Origin: Chryseobacterium kimseyorum
GTDB lineage: Bacteria; Bacteroidota; Bacteroidia; Flavobacteriales; Weeksellaceae
DNA: 64,000 nt
Assembly: GCF_025971945.1 (NCBI RefSeq)
Contig: NZ_JAPDHW010000008.1
Span: 141,334-205,333, forward strand
Direction: 5' to 3'
This document shows, piece after piece, positions 43,674 to 52,587 of this stretch. The notes beneath the pieces were generated by a model. That model did not search any database. It was not told the DNA's origin and saw nothing but the letters and a program-made list of their open reading frames with translations. Each line of letters opens with the position of its first letter. The stretch's first letter is position 1. A program made the translations under genes and the position numbers.

Positions 43674-45803
43674 ATGAGAAAACTATTGGTTTGCGCTTCG
43701 TTGCTAGGTTCAATGATAACGTTTGCACAGGAAAGTGATACTATAAAATCTAACGAAATTGATGAGGTAGTTGTCACCGGATACATAACAAAAGACAGTC
43801 AATCGGCAAACAAAATGCCACTAAAAGATATTGAAAATCCTCAAGTTTATAATACTGTAAATAAAAACGTAATTAAAGAGCAAGTTGTTACTAACTTTAA
43901 TGACGCTCTTAAAAACATCACTGGTATTGCAAGACTTTGGGAATCTACTGGAAGGGGAAATGACGGAGGAGAATATTATTCGATGAGAGGTTTTTCTTTA
44001 CAGCCAAATCTTATCAATGGAATGCCTGCTTTCAACAACGGAACTTTAGATCCAGCAGGAATTGAAGTGATTGAAGCTATAAAAGGTCCTTCGGGAACAC
44101 TTTATGGAGGTAGTGTAATTTCTTATGGTGGATTATTAAACGTTGTTACTAAAAAGCCATATAATCATTTTGGAGGTGAAGTAGGATACGTTACGGGTAC
44201 TTATGGCCTAAATAGAGTTAGTGCAGATGTAAACACGCCAGTAGGTAAAAATCTGTATGCAAGAGTTAATGCAGCATACCAAAAGCAAAACTCATTTCAG
44301 GATGCAGGTTACAGCGAATCTATCTACGTGAATCCATCTATTAAGTATGTTGTAAATAACAGATTGACTTTCTTTGTAAATACTGAAATCAAGAAGTCTG
44401 ACGCAGCTAATGCACCTATGATTTTCTTAAGCAGATACAGTCCGCTTTCTTTTAATTCTATTGATTTATTTGAGCAGAATTATAAAAATTCTTACACTTC
44501 AAACGACTTAAGCATAAAGAATTCTTCATTTAATATCCAAGCTCAGGCTCAGTATAAAATTTCAGATAACTGGACTTCAAGCACTATCGTTTCAAGGGGA
44601 AATACAAAAACTGATGGATACAATCATTATTTGTGGGATTCTTCAAACGGAAATGAATTTACGAGATTTATTTCAAAGCTAGGTGGAGAAACCAACACAA
44701 CAGCAATTCAACAAAATTTTGTAGGAAACTTCAATATTGGAAGTGTGAAAAATAAACTTCTATTTGGTTTAGATTATTTCCAGAGAGAATTTTTACTCGG
44801 TGGAACAGGTTGGGCCGGATTTGGAACCATCTCATTGGTTAATCAATCAGACACCAATGCAGGCATGCTAAACAAAGGTGCTGTAGATAATGCTTTGGCA
44901 ACAACTTCTCAAGCAATAGGAAGTATGGAAACTAAAATTTACAGCGCATATGTTTCAGATGTTGTTAATATTCTTCCTAATTTATCTGCAATGCTAAGCC
45001 TCCGAATGGATCACTTTACTGGGAATCCAACAGCTTATGCAGTAGAAAAATCTAAAAACACAACAACATTTTCTCCAAAATTAGGTTTGGTTTATCAGCC
45101 AATTCAAGACAAACTTTCCATCTTTGCGAATTACATGAATGGTTTCCAAAATGTTGAACCTGTAGAAAACACAGATCTAAATGGAAATAAATCATTTGTA
45201 TATTTTGATCCTGAACATGCCAATCAATGGGAGGTTGGAACTAAAGCCAGTTTGATTAAAGATAAATTATCCATTACTGCAAGTTATTACAACATTTTAG
45301 TAAAAGATAAGGTAATGGCTGACCCTACCAATCCTTTGGCGAGCATTCAAGGAGGTGAGGTAGAAAGTAAAGGCTTTGAAATTAGCGTAGTTGGAAGTCC
45401 TGTTGTAGGATTAAATGTAATCGCAGGTTTCAGCCAAAACATCAGTGAAGTTACTGTAGGAGATCCTACTTACGTTGGATACCGCCCTGAAGAGGCAGGT
45501 CCGAGAAATATATTCAACTTCTGGGCAAACTATAAAGTTCAAGATGGTGTATTAAGAAATGTAGGAATAGGTTTCGGAGCAAACTCTGCTAGTAATCTTT
45601 ACACATTAAACAGAGCAGGTATTGGAACATTCACTATTCCAAGTTATGCAATTTTTAATACTGCTCTTTCTTATAATGAAGATAAATATAGTGTCATCTT
45701 AAAACTTGATAATATTGCAAATAAGAAATATTATTCTGGCTGGTCTACGGTAACACCTCAGAGATTAAGAACTCTTTCTTTAAGTTTAAACTATAAATTC
45801 TAA
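43674..45803 (+). CDS. TonB-dependent siderophore receptor
   Basis: 709 residues: a signal peptide (1 to about 19, ...SMITFAQ), a TonB-box-like stretch (IDEVVVTGY), the plug domain (KNITGIARLWE, IEVIEAIKGPSGTLYGG, GGLLNVVTKKPY, typical of the ferrichrome/ferric-siderophore branch) and a 22-strand-type barrel ending in Phe (LSLSLNYKF). There is no N-terminal signalling or carboxypeptidase-like domain. It imports ferric siderophores across the outer membrane. Paired functionally with the PepSY gene that follows after a terminator. Confidence 0.93.
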   Translation: MRKLLVCASLLGSMITFAQESDTIKSNEIDEVVVTGYITKDSQSANKMPLKDIENPQVYNTVNKNVIKEQVVTNFNDALKNITGIARLWESTGRGNDGGEYYSMRGFSLQPNLINGMPAFNNGTLDPAGIEVIEAIKGPSGTLYGGSVISYGGLLNVVTKKPYNHFGGEVGYVTGTYGLNRVSADVNTPVGKNLYARVNAAYQKQNSFQDAGYSESIYVNPSIKYVVNNRLTFFVNTEIKKSDAANAPMIFLSRYSPLSFNSIDLFEQNYKNSYTSNDLSIKNSSFNIQAQAQYKISDNWTSSTIVSRGNTKTDGYNHYLWDSSNGNEFTRFISKLGGETNTTAIQQNFVGNFNIGSVKNKLLFGLDYFQREFLLGGTGWAGFGTISLVNQSDTNAGMLNKGAVDNALATTSQAIGSMETKIYSAYVSDVVNILPNLSAMLSLRMDHFTGNPTAYAVEKSKNTTTFSPKLGLVYQPIQDKLSIFANYMNGFQNVEPVENTDLNGNKSFVYFDPEHANQWEVGTKASLIKDKLSITASYYNILVKDKVMADPTNPLASIQGGEVESKGFEISVVGSPVVGLNVIAGFSQNISEVTVGDPTYVGYRPEEAGPRNIFNFWANYKVQDGVLRNVGIGFGANSASNLYTLNRAGIGTFTIPSYAIFNTALSYNEDKYSVILKLDNIANKKYYSGWSTVTPQRLRTLSLSLNYKF

Positions 45804-45826
45804 TCCAGAATATACATTAAAATCAT

Positions 45827-45854
45827 CTGCCAAACTGCAAGAGTAGTTTGGCAG
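45827..45854 (+). terminator. Terminator after the siderophore receptor
   Basis: CTGCCAAACT pairs with AGTTTGGCAG around an 8-base loop and is followed by a T-rich stretch. Confidence 0.75.
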
Positions 45855-45891
45855 ATTTGTTTAGATTAAGTTCTTACCAACCGTTAATTAT

Positions 45892-45904
45892 ATTTAATCT
45901 AAAT
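45892..45904. promoter_or_regulatory. Palindrome before the PepSY promoter
   Basis: ATTTA-ATC-TAAAT lies 15 bases before the -7 box TATATTTG (45920-45927). A half-similar copy (TTTAGATTAAG) lies at 45860-45870, and a related element precedes the receptor gene. Confidence 0.4.
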
Positions 45905-45919
45905 AAAAATGGAAAATCT

Positions 45920-45927
45920 TATATTTG
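45920..45927 (+). promoter_or_regulatory. Candidate -7 box for the PepSY gene
   Basis: TATATTTG, identical to the receptor -7 box, 17 bases before the start codon. Confidence 0.55.
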
Positions 45928-45944
45928 CACAACTTTAGAAATTC

Positions 45945-47147
45945 ATGAAGAAAAAACATCACCCTAAAAGGAAACCGAGCCCATTCAAAAAATGGACTGG
46001 GAAACTGCATTTATGGTTCGGACTGGGAGTAGGATTTTTGATATTCATTATCTCAATTACCGGTGCTCTCTACGTATTTAAAGATGAAGTGGAAAACTTC
46101 ACCCGGAAAGATGTTATTTACCACAACGAGCAAAATATTGATCAAAAAGAAATACTTCCAATCAGGGTTTTGGAAAAATCGGTTGTTGCACAGGTAAAAG
46201 AACAATATCCTGTACACTGGGTGAATATTCCTATTGATAAAAAAATGTCTTATCAGTTTTACTGGTACGAGCACAATCCGGATGCCTGGAATTATTTCGA
46301 AGAATTTCCTATCTACAAAGTTGCTTATGTCAATCCATACAACGGAAAAGTTCTACAGACGTACGACGAGAAAAATGGTTTTTTTCAGATTGTAAAAATG
46401 ATCCACTGGAGTTATTTACTGAAGCAGGAATGGGGAACTTACGTTGTCGGAATTCCGGTAATTATCTTTGTCATCATGCTTATTTCCGGAATAATTCTAT
46501 GGTGGCCAAAAAATAAAGCAGCCAGAAAACAACGTTTTTCATTCAAATGGCAAAATGTAAAAAGCTGGAAAAGAAAAAATTATGACCTTCATAATGTTCT
46601 AGGATTTTACGCATCTATATTTGCTTTAATATTTTCTCTTACCGGTTTGTTCTATGCATTTTTTGTTGTACAGGCGGCGTTTTATTTTATTTTTTCAGGA
46701 GGAAGTACGGTTTACCCTGATTTCTCATCCATAAAAACAAAAGCTCCCACAGAGTTGAGAACTGAAGGTACTTTAGATAAAATCAGCAATACGGTAAAGG
46801 CAAGATATCCCAATTCTTATGGCTTCGCGATTGACTTAGGACATCCTCACATCGACGATCATGAGCATCCGAATTTCGAGATTTACGTAAAACATCTATC
46901 CTATTCTTATCACAAAAGCAGCAGTTTGATTTTTGATGAAAACTCTGGAGAGCTACTTCATACGCATGATATGAAAGATAAAAATTTTGGTGAGAAAACA
47001 GTAGGTGCCAATTATGATATCCATGTAGGATCAATCTTAGGGTTGCCGACAAAAATTATTGCTTTTATCGTCAGTATAATCTGCGCTTCTCTTCCGGTAA
47101 CAGGATTCTTAGTTTGGTGGGGAAGAAGAAAAAAAACAAAAAAGTAA
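45945..47147 (+). CDS. PepSY-associated iron-uptake membrane protein (PiuB-like)
   Basis: 400 residues, four membrane helices with the N-terminal block FKKWTGKLHLWFGLGVGF, the conserved WSYLLKQEWGTYVVG, a second helix pair (VVGIPVIIFVIMLISGIILWW, then FSLTGLFYAFFV) and the final LPVTGFLVWWGRRK. His residues in the helices could bind haem. Members reduce or process ferric-siderophore complexes at the inner membrane. A short His/Asp run (HIDDHEHPNFE) lies in the last periplasmic loop. Confidence 0.88.
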   Translation: MKKKHHPKRKPSPFKKWTGKLHLWFGLGVGFLIFIISITGALYVFKDEVENFTRKDVIYHNEQNIDQKEILPIRVLEKSVVAQVKEQYPVHWVNIPIDKKMSYQFYWYEHNPDAWNYFEEFPIYKVAYVNPYNGKVLQTYDEKNGFFQIVKMIHWSYLLKQEWGTYVVGIPVIIFVIMLISGIILWWPKNKAARKQRFSFKWQNVKSWKRKNYDLHNVLGFYASIFALIFSLTGLFYAFFVVQAAFYFIFSGGSTVYPDFSSIKTKAPTELRTEGTLDKISNTVKARYPNSYGFAIDLGHPHIDDHEHPNFEIYVKHLSYSYHKSSSLIFDENSGELLHTHDMKDKNFGEKTVGANYDIHVGSILGLPTKIIAFIVSIICASLPVTGFLVWWGRRKKTKK

Positions 47148-47237
47148 TCTGACTATTTTCAAATAAAAGTTGAGTTAAATCATTATTAATACAATCTTTT
47201 TTATAAATTTATTGCCTCGAAATTATACAATAAGAAA

Positions 47238-48206
47238 ATGTCAGTAATAGATTTGTCAAAACAGGTTGCATTAGGTATCGATATCGGTGGAACCAATACT
47301 AAATTTGGTTTAGTAAATCACAGAGGCCAGATTTTAGCAAAAGGTTCACTTCCCACCGATCAGTATGATACTCCGGAAGCATTTATAGATGCTTTACATG
47401 AAAAAATTCAACCGTTGATCGACGAGCATGGTGTAGATAAAATGATGGAAGGCATTGGTGTAGGAGCTCCCAACGCAAACTATTACAGAGGAACCATCGA
47501 GCAGGCCCCTAACCTTCCCTGGAAAGGTGTGATTCAGTTTGCTGATCTGATGAAAGAAAAATTCGGACAGCCTTGTAAAATGACCAATGATGCCAATGCA
47601 GCAGCGTTAGGCGAAATGATGTACGGTGCAGCCAGAGGCATGAAAGATTTTATCATGATTACTTTGGGGACAGGCGTAGGAAGCGGAATCGTTTCTAGCG
47701 GACATCTGATCTACGGTCACGACGGTTTTGCAGGAGAATTAGGTCATACCATTGTAAAGCCGGGCGGAAGAAAACACTGGAGCACGGGTTCTGAAGGAAG
47801 TCTTGAATCTTATGCGTCAGCGACAGGCATTGCCATTACTGCGAAGAAAATGAGAGCTGAATTTCCTGAATCTATGCTGAATCAATATCCTGAAGATACC
47901 ATCAATTCTAAAACAGTACACGAATGCGCTCTGAAGGGAGATCCTGTAGCCATCGAAGTATTCAGATATACCGGTCAGAAATTGGGTGAAGCATTAGCCA
48001 ATTTTGTAATGTTCTCTTCACCGGAAGCTATTTTGCTGTTCGGAGGAGTGATCAAAGCGGGAGATTTTATTCTGAAGCCGGCAAAACTTCACATGGAAAG
48101 AAACCTTTTACCTATTTTCAGAAATAAAGTACGGTTGGTTTTCAGTGAACTTGATGAAGCGGATGCTGCTATTTTGGGAGCAAGCGCTTTGGTTTGGGAA
48201 AAATAA
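47238..48206 (+). CDS. ROK-family sugar kinase (glucokinase-like)
   Basis: 322 residues of the ROK fold: ATP motif DIGGTNTKFGLV, NDANAAALGEMMYGAARG, the LGTGVGSGI phosphate loop and GFAGELGHTIV. The site where ROK proteins have the zinc-binding CxCGxxGCxE reads HWSTGSEGSLE, so the cysteines are absent while the downstream glutamate remains. Probably phosphorylates glucose or a related hexose. Ends before a terminator hairpin. Confidence 0.88.
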   Translation: MSVIDLSKQVALGIDIGGTNTKFGLVNHRGQILAKGSLPTDQYDTPEAFIDALHEKIQPLIDEHGVDKMMEGIGVGAPNANYYRGTIEQAPNLPWKGVIQFADLMKEKFGQPCKMTNDANAAALGEMMYGAARGMKDFIMITLGTGVGSGIVSSGHLIYGHDGFAGELGHTIVKPGGRKHWSTGSEGSLESYASATGIAITAKKMRAEFPESMLNQYPEDTINSKTVHECALKGDPVAIEVFRYTGQKLGEALANFVMFSSPEAILLFGGVIKAGDFILKPAKLHMERNLLPIFRNKVRLVFSELDEADAAILGASALVWEK

Positions 48207-48228
48207 CTGTCAACAATTTAAAATATTG

Positions 48229-48253
48229 AAGCATTCTCTTTGAGGATGCTTTT
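48229..48253 (+). terminator. Terminator after the ROK kinase
   Basis: AGCAT and TCTC pair with GAGG (one wobble) and ATGCT, followed by a T-run. The remaining intergenic stretch to 48441 holds a -7 box (48367-48374, TATTTTTG) and no gene. Confidence 0.65.
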
Positions 48254-48441
48254 TGTTTTTCGTTTAAATTATTTTAATAAAAATCTGGCACAAGTTATTT
48301 GTGAAATCTATGAGTATAATTGGTGTTTAGATATTGTATTTAAAGAAGATTTGATTCTATTTTTCTTATTTTTGATAAGTTTTTCACATCCACTCTTTGG
48401 TTACAAATGAAAAACAGTTTAAACAATAAATCAATCAGAAA

Positions 48442-49002
48442 ATGAATAAAGACAATTCACAGCAAATCACTTTCGGAGGCGGATGTTTCTGGTGTGTTGA
48501 AAGCTGTTTTAATATGTTGAAAGGAGTAGAATCTGCAATTTCAGGATATTCAGGTGGGCATACAAGCAATCCAACATATGAAGAAATCTGCACCGGCGAA
48601 ACCGGACATGCAGAAGTAGTACAGATCACTTATGATCCTTCAATTATTTCTTATGATCAGTTGATGGACGTATTTTTCTTCCTTCACGATCCTACGCAGC
48701 TCAACAGACAGGGAAATGACATCGGAACACAATACCGTTCTGTAATTTTCTATAAAGATGATGCTGAAAAACAGAACGCAGAAAATGCCATCAGAGAATC
48801 TGAGGCCACAGGAAAATGGTCAGGAAAATATGTAACAGAATTGGCGGCATTTGAAAAATTCTGGCCGGCAGAGCAGTATCATCAGGGATATTATCACGTG
48901 AACCCGAACCAGCCGTACTGCAGCGCGGTAGTGGGCCCGAAAATTCAGAAGTTCAAAAAACATTTCGGAGAACTGGGAATGCTTGAGGCAGATTCAGAAT
49001 AA
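48442..49002 (+). CDS. msrA: Peptide methionine-S-sulfoxide reductase
   Basis: 186 residues. The catalytic GGCFWC motif starts at residue 11, followed by GYSGGHTSNPTYEEICTG and GHAEVVQITYDP. A C-terminal resolving Cys is likely in PYCSAVVGPK. It repairs (S)-methionine sulfoxide in proteins. No signal peptide, so it is cytoplasmic; no MsrB fusion. Confidence 0.96.
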   Translation: MNKDNSQQITFGGGCFWCVESCFNMLKGVESAISGYSGGHTSNPTYEEICTGETGHAEVVQITYDPSIISYDQLMDVFFFLHDPTQLNRQGNDIGTQYRSVIFYKDDAEKQNAENAIRESEATGKWSGKYVTELAAFEKFWPAEQYHQGYYHVNPNQPYCSAVVGPKIQKFKKHFGELGMLEADSE

Positions 49003-49008
49003 ATATTG

Positions 49009-49034
49009 AAACCCTTGAATTATTCAGGGGTTTT
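49009..49034 (+). terminator. First terminator after msrA
   Basis: AAACCCTTGAA pairs with TTCAGGGGTTT (one wobble) over a three-base loop. Confidence 0.75.
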
Positions 49035-49119
49035 CTGTTTAAATTATTGCACGAAATGATTATTCCGATTATCCTATATCTCCAAAAAAAATTAAAACAA
49101 ATTCATTTTAATAACGTAA

Positions 49120-49141
49120 GCGAAGAGAAATCTTCGCTTTT
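49120..49141 (+). terminator. Second terminator after msrA
   Basis: GCGAAGA-GAAA-TCTTCGC with a T-run, 86 bases after the first. The 85-base stretch between them shows no gene; the double arrangement may just be a strong boundary before the sensor-kinase unit. Confidence 0.75.
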
Positions 49142-49234
49142 TTATTTGCATCTATAATTTAACATAATATTTCAGCATCTGCCTATTAAAATATCATCAT
49201 TTTTCCTAATTTGCACGATAAAACCAACGCCTTC

Positions 49235-50902
49235 ATGAAATCTTTATTTTCTACTGTTTTACTAGTTCTCCTTTTTTCCTGCAACAAGAATAAACCGACA
49301 GATGAAAATAAAAATACAAGCAATTCATTTTATGACAAAGCCGTTGTATTTAGGGATTCTAAAGTTTCAGATTCTGCATTTTACTATTACAACCTTGCAA
49401 AAGATCAGTTTTTAAAAACGCACGATTCACTGAGAGCCGCAAAATCATTGATCAACATGGCCATTATTCAAAGTGGTAAGGGCGACTGTCACGGCAGTAT
49501 AGAAACTTCCTTGGAAGCTAACCGATATCTTACCAATGAGAAAGACAGTCTCATCAGGGAATTGTTGGCGTCTAACTACAACAGCATCGGAATTTCATCC
49601 TCATTTTTGTACCGGTATAAAAATTCAATCGATTCTTATAAAAAAGCAATCGGTCTGACTTCTGTAGATGAAAACAAAAAAGTATTTTACAATAATCTGG
49701 GTGACGCACTTTTAAGTGAAGGTAAAAGTAAACAGGCTATACTTTGCTTTCAGAAAGCACTGGAGGTATCCGACAGCATAAGTTATGCAAGAGCTCTGCA
49801 CAATCTTGCGAGAGCTGAAGCTTCTGATGACAAGAACTTTGATCCTTTACCACTCTACTACAAAGCATTGAAAATACGCCAGAATCAGAATGACATCGCT
49901 GGTCAAAATTCTAGTTTTGCAGAGCTGTCCAGTTATTACAGCAGCACGGACAAAAAAAAGGCCTTGGAATTTGCAGAAAAAATGCTTAAAACGGCAGATG
50001 AACTGGACAGTCCTGATGATAAACTCCAGGCTTTACGGAAGATTATCAATTTAAATCAGAATCAAATATCAAAATACTTTGATCAGTATCAAAATCTTAA
50101 CGACAGTGTTCAAAGGTCAAGAAACGATGCTAAAGATGAGTTTGCCTACATCAGATTTGGAGTAGAAAAAGAAAAAACTGAAAATCTAAAGCTGAAAACA
50201 GACAGAGTACAGAGAGAAAATCACATTTTCAGACAGTATTTTTTAGTCGGAATTCTAATTTTGGTTTTAATTATCATTTTTATCTGGTTTCAAAAGAGAC
50301 ATAAAATTCAGATACAGAAAAATGAGCTGAAACTGAAAGATTCAGAACTGAAAATTTCTAAAAAGGTACACGATGTGGTGGCTAACGGAATTTATCATGT
50401 GATGACAGAAGTTGAAAATCAACAGGAAATTAACCGCGAAAGCATTTTGTATAAGCTCGAAAGCGTGTATGAAAAATCAAGAAATATTTCTTACGAAACA
50501 GCTGAGAACAGAACTGAAGAGCCTTTCAGTGATAAAATTTCAAAACTTCTGAGCACCTTTCAGAGTGAAAACAGAAAAATATTCATCATCGGGAATGAAA
50601 GCAATATCTGGGACGGACTATCTGAACTCAAAAAAGAAAATATCTATCATATTCTGCAGGAATTAATGGTAAATATGAAAAAACACAGTGAAGCCGACCT
50701 TGTCGTTATACGATTTGAACGAACTGACAATCAGATCAATATCAACTATTCTGATAACGGAATCGGAATTGCAAATGAAAAAACTCACAAAAATGGACTC
50801 CGAAATACGGTAAACCGCACAAAAGTTCTCGGTGGAAGAATTAATTTTGAAACCGAAACCGAAACAGGACTGAAGATCGAGCTGAGCCTTCCTGTTTTTT
50901 AA
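49235..50902 (+). CDS. TPR-containing sensor histidine kinase
   Basis: 555 residues from ATG 49235 (lipoprotein-like signal ...LLFSC, Cys15; a TTG at 49211 is less likely). TPR-like helices occupy about 30-260, then one transmembrane helix (FLVGILILVLIIIFIWF, about 340), a phosphoacceptor region with HDVVANGIYHVM, and an ATPase domain with N-box MVNMKKHSEA, DNGIGI and a C-terminal G-box. Atypical HPK7/DegS-like kinase. Its cognate response regulator follows after nine bases. Confidence 0.88.
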   Translation: MKSLFSTVLLVLLFSCNKNKPTDENKNTSNSFYDKAVVFRDSKVSDSAFYYYNLAKDQFLKTHDSLRAAKSLINMAIIQSGKGDCHGSIETSLEANRYLTNEKDSLIRELLASNYNSIGISSSFLYRYKNSIDSYKKAIGLTSVDENKKVFYNNLGDALLSEGKSKQAILCFQKALEVSDSISYARALHNLARAEASDDKNFDPLPLYYKALKIRQNQNDIAGQNSSFAELSSYYSSTDKKKALEFAEKMLKTADELDSPDDKLQALRKIINLNQNQISKYFDQYQNLNDSVQRSRNDAKDEFAYIRFGVEKEKTENLKLKTDRVQRENHIFRQYFLVGILILVLIIIFIWFQKRHKIQIQKNELKLKDSELKISKKVHDVVANGIYHVMTEVENQQEINRESILYKLESVYEKSRNISYETAENRTEEPFSDKISKLLSTFQSENRKIFIIGNESNIWDGLSELKKENIYHILQELMVNMKKHSEADLVVIRFERTDNQININYSDNGIGIANEKTHKNGLRNTVNRTKVLGGRINFETETETGLKIELSLPVF

Positions 50903-50911
50903 AAAAAACAC

Positions 50912-51577
50912 ATGTTTAAAAAAGTTTTAATTGCAGAAGATTATGAAAGTGCCAATCTTTCGGTACAGAGAGTTCTGGAAGATCTTAAAATAGAAGATGT
51001 AGACCATGTCTACTACTGTGATGACGCCTTGGCAAAAATTAAAAAAAGCCTGAGAGACGGCAATCCATATGACTTGCTGATTACTGATTTATCATTTGAA
51101 GAAGATCATTATGTTCAGAATATAAAAAGTGGTAAAGAACTCTTACAGGCAGCTAAGGCAGAACAAGCTAATTTAAAAGTTATCGTTTTTTCAGGAGAAA
51201 GTAAGTCAGGAATTATAGATTCACTTTTTACAGATTTCCAAATTGACGGTTATGTACGTAAAGCGAGATACGACAGCAAAGAACTTTCCCAGGCTATTAA
51301 AACGGTGTATAAAGACGAGAAACATCTGGCACTGGACGTTCAGCAGTCGGTAAAAAAGATGAATACCTACGAGATTACCAAGTATGACACACAAATTATC
51401 TCACTGCTGGCGAACGGAACTTTTCTGAAAGATATTCCTGCAGTTCTAAAATTAAAAAACATCAGTCCGAGCAGTTTAAGTGCAGTTGAGAAGAGAATTA
51501 GCCTGTTAAAAACTTCATTAGGCGTCAAAAGCAATGAGCATTTGATCGCTTTTTGTAAAGATTTGGGAATTATTTAA
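50912..51577 (+). CDS. Response regulator with LuxR-like output domain
   Basis: 221 residues: receiver domain with D10 (IAEDYESAN) and phospho-acceptor D59 (LLITDLSFEED), and a C-terminal helix-turn-helix (about 150-221, YDTQIISLLANGTFLKDI, SLGVKSNEHLIAF) of the NarL/LuxR type, somewhat degenerate. Partner of the TPR kinase upstream. Confidence 0.85.
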   Translation: MFKKVLIAEDYESANLSVQRVLEDLKIEDVDHVYYCDDALAKIKKSLRDGNPYDLLITDLSFEEDHYVQNIKSGKELLQAAKAEQANLKVIVFSGESKSGIIDSLFTDFQIDGYVRKARYDSKELSQAIKTVYKDEKHLALDVQQSVKKMNTYEITKYDTQIISLLANGTFLKDIPAVLKLKNISPSSLSAVEKRISLLKTSLGVKSNEHLIAFCKDLGII

Positions 51578-51581
51578 TAAA

Positions 51582-51725
51582 ATTACGTTACCACGTAATA
51601 AATATCAAAAAATTATGAATATTTTTGCCAAAGCTATTAAGATTTAACGCTGTTGAAACAATAGTTAAAAGCTCGGGTAAAAACTAATAAGAAACAGAAG
51701 CGGAAAGTAATTTCCGCTTTTTTTA
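51582..51725 (+). other. Intergenic: inverted repeat, then a terminator
   Basis: ATTACGT-TACC-ACGTAAT (51582-51599) lies five bases after the response-regulator stop and could be a regulator site or a weak hairpin. A second hairpin AGCGGAAA-GTAA-TTTCCGCT (51699-51718) with T-run is a good terminator. Between them TATTTTTG (near 51620) is a possible -7 box, so a short transcript ending at the second hairpin is conceivable. The rest up to 51876 holds another TATTTTTG near 51778, likely serving the next gene. Confidence 0.45.
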
Positions 51726-51876
51726 TTTTAAAAATCTCCTGTAAAAATTGGGTGAAGCATTTATATTCTTTTGCTTATTTTTGTCTAATTCGGTTAGTTT
51801 AATGCTTCCGACTTTATTTTTTTAAATAAATTTCTAAAGTTGTCAGCAAGATTTACCTAAAAAAAAAGATTTCAAA

Positions 51877-52584
51877 GTGAAAAAAATTGTTCTGATTGAG
51901 GATGAAACCAGCGTAGTTTCTTTTATTAAAAAAGGACTTCAGGAAAAGGGATATGATGTTTCGGTGGCATTTGACGGACTGACCGGTGTAAGCCTGGTGC
52001 AGGAGAATGATTTCGAACTCGTGATTTTAGATATTATGCTTCCAGGAATGAATGGCCTTGATGTCTGCAAAGAAATCAGAAAAACCAATAAACACGTTCC
52101 TATTCTTTTTCTGACGGCCCTGGGAAGTTCTGAGAATATTGTTCTCGGGCTCGAAAGTGGCGGTGATGATTATCTGGTGAAACCTTTTAAGTTTATTGAA
52201 TTAGTTGCCAGAATTAAGTCATTATTGAGAAGAAGTGTTCCCATCGCGACTCCCGAAGTTACCGAAGATGAAACTTTTAATGAATATCTTTTTCAGTTTT
52301 CAGATCTGAAAGTGAATGATTACACGAAAAAAGTAACGCGCGCCGGAGAAGAAATTTCTCTTACCTCTACAGAATATAAATTATTGATGTACTTCCTCAA
52401 CAATCCTGAAAAAGTGATCTCCAGAGCTGAAATTCTGGATGCAGTATGGGGAGTAAATTACGAGCTGGGAACAAATGTAGTAGATGTTTACGTTAATTAT
52501 TTAAGAAAGAAAATAGATAATCAGGATGACAAAAAACTCATCCACACAGTTATCGGAATGGGTTATGTACTGAAAAAACCTTAG
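51877..52584 (+). CDS. OmpR-family response regulator
   Basis: 235 residues starting at GTG. Receiver domain with D9/E10 and phospho-acceptor D52 (LDIMLPGMNGLD), K101-type residue in DDYLVKPF, then a winged-helix output (about 130-232, SLTSTEYKLLMYFLNNP, ending HTVIGMGYVLKKP). Partner kinase is three bases downstream. Confidence 0.93.
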   Translation: MKKIVLIEDETSVVSFIKKGLQEKGYDVSVAFDGLTGVSLVQENDFELVILDIMLPGMNGLDVCKEIRKTNKHVPILFLTALGSSENIVLGLESGGDDYLVKPFKFIELVARIKSLLRRSVPIATPEVTEDETFNEYLFQFSDLKVNDYTKKVTRAGEEISLTSTEYKLLMYFLNNPEKVISRAEILDAVWGVNYELGTNVVDVYVNYLRKKIDNQDDKKLIHTVIGMGYVLKKP

Positions 52585-52587
52585 CAG

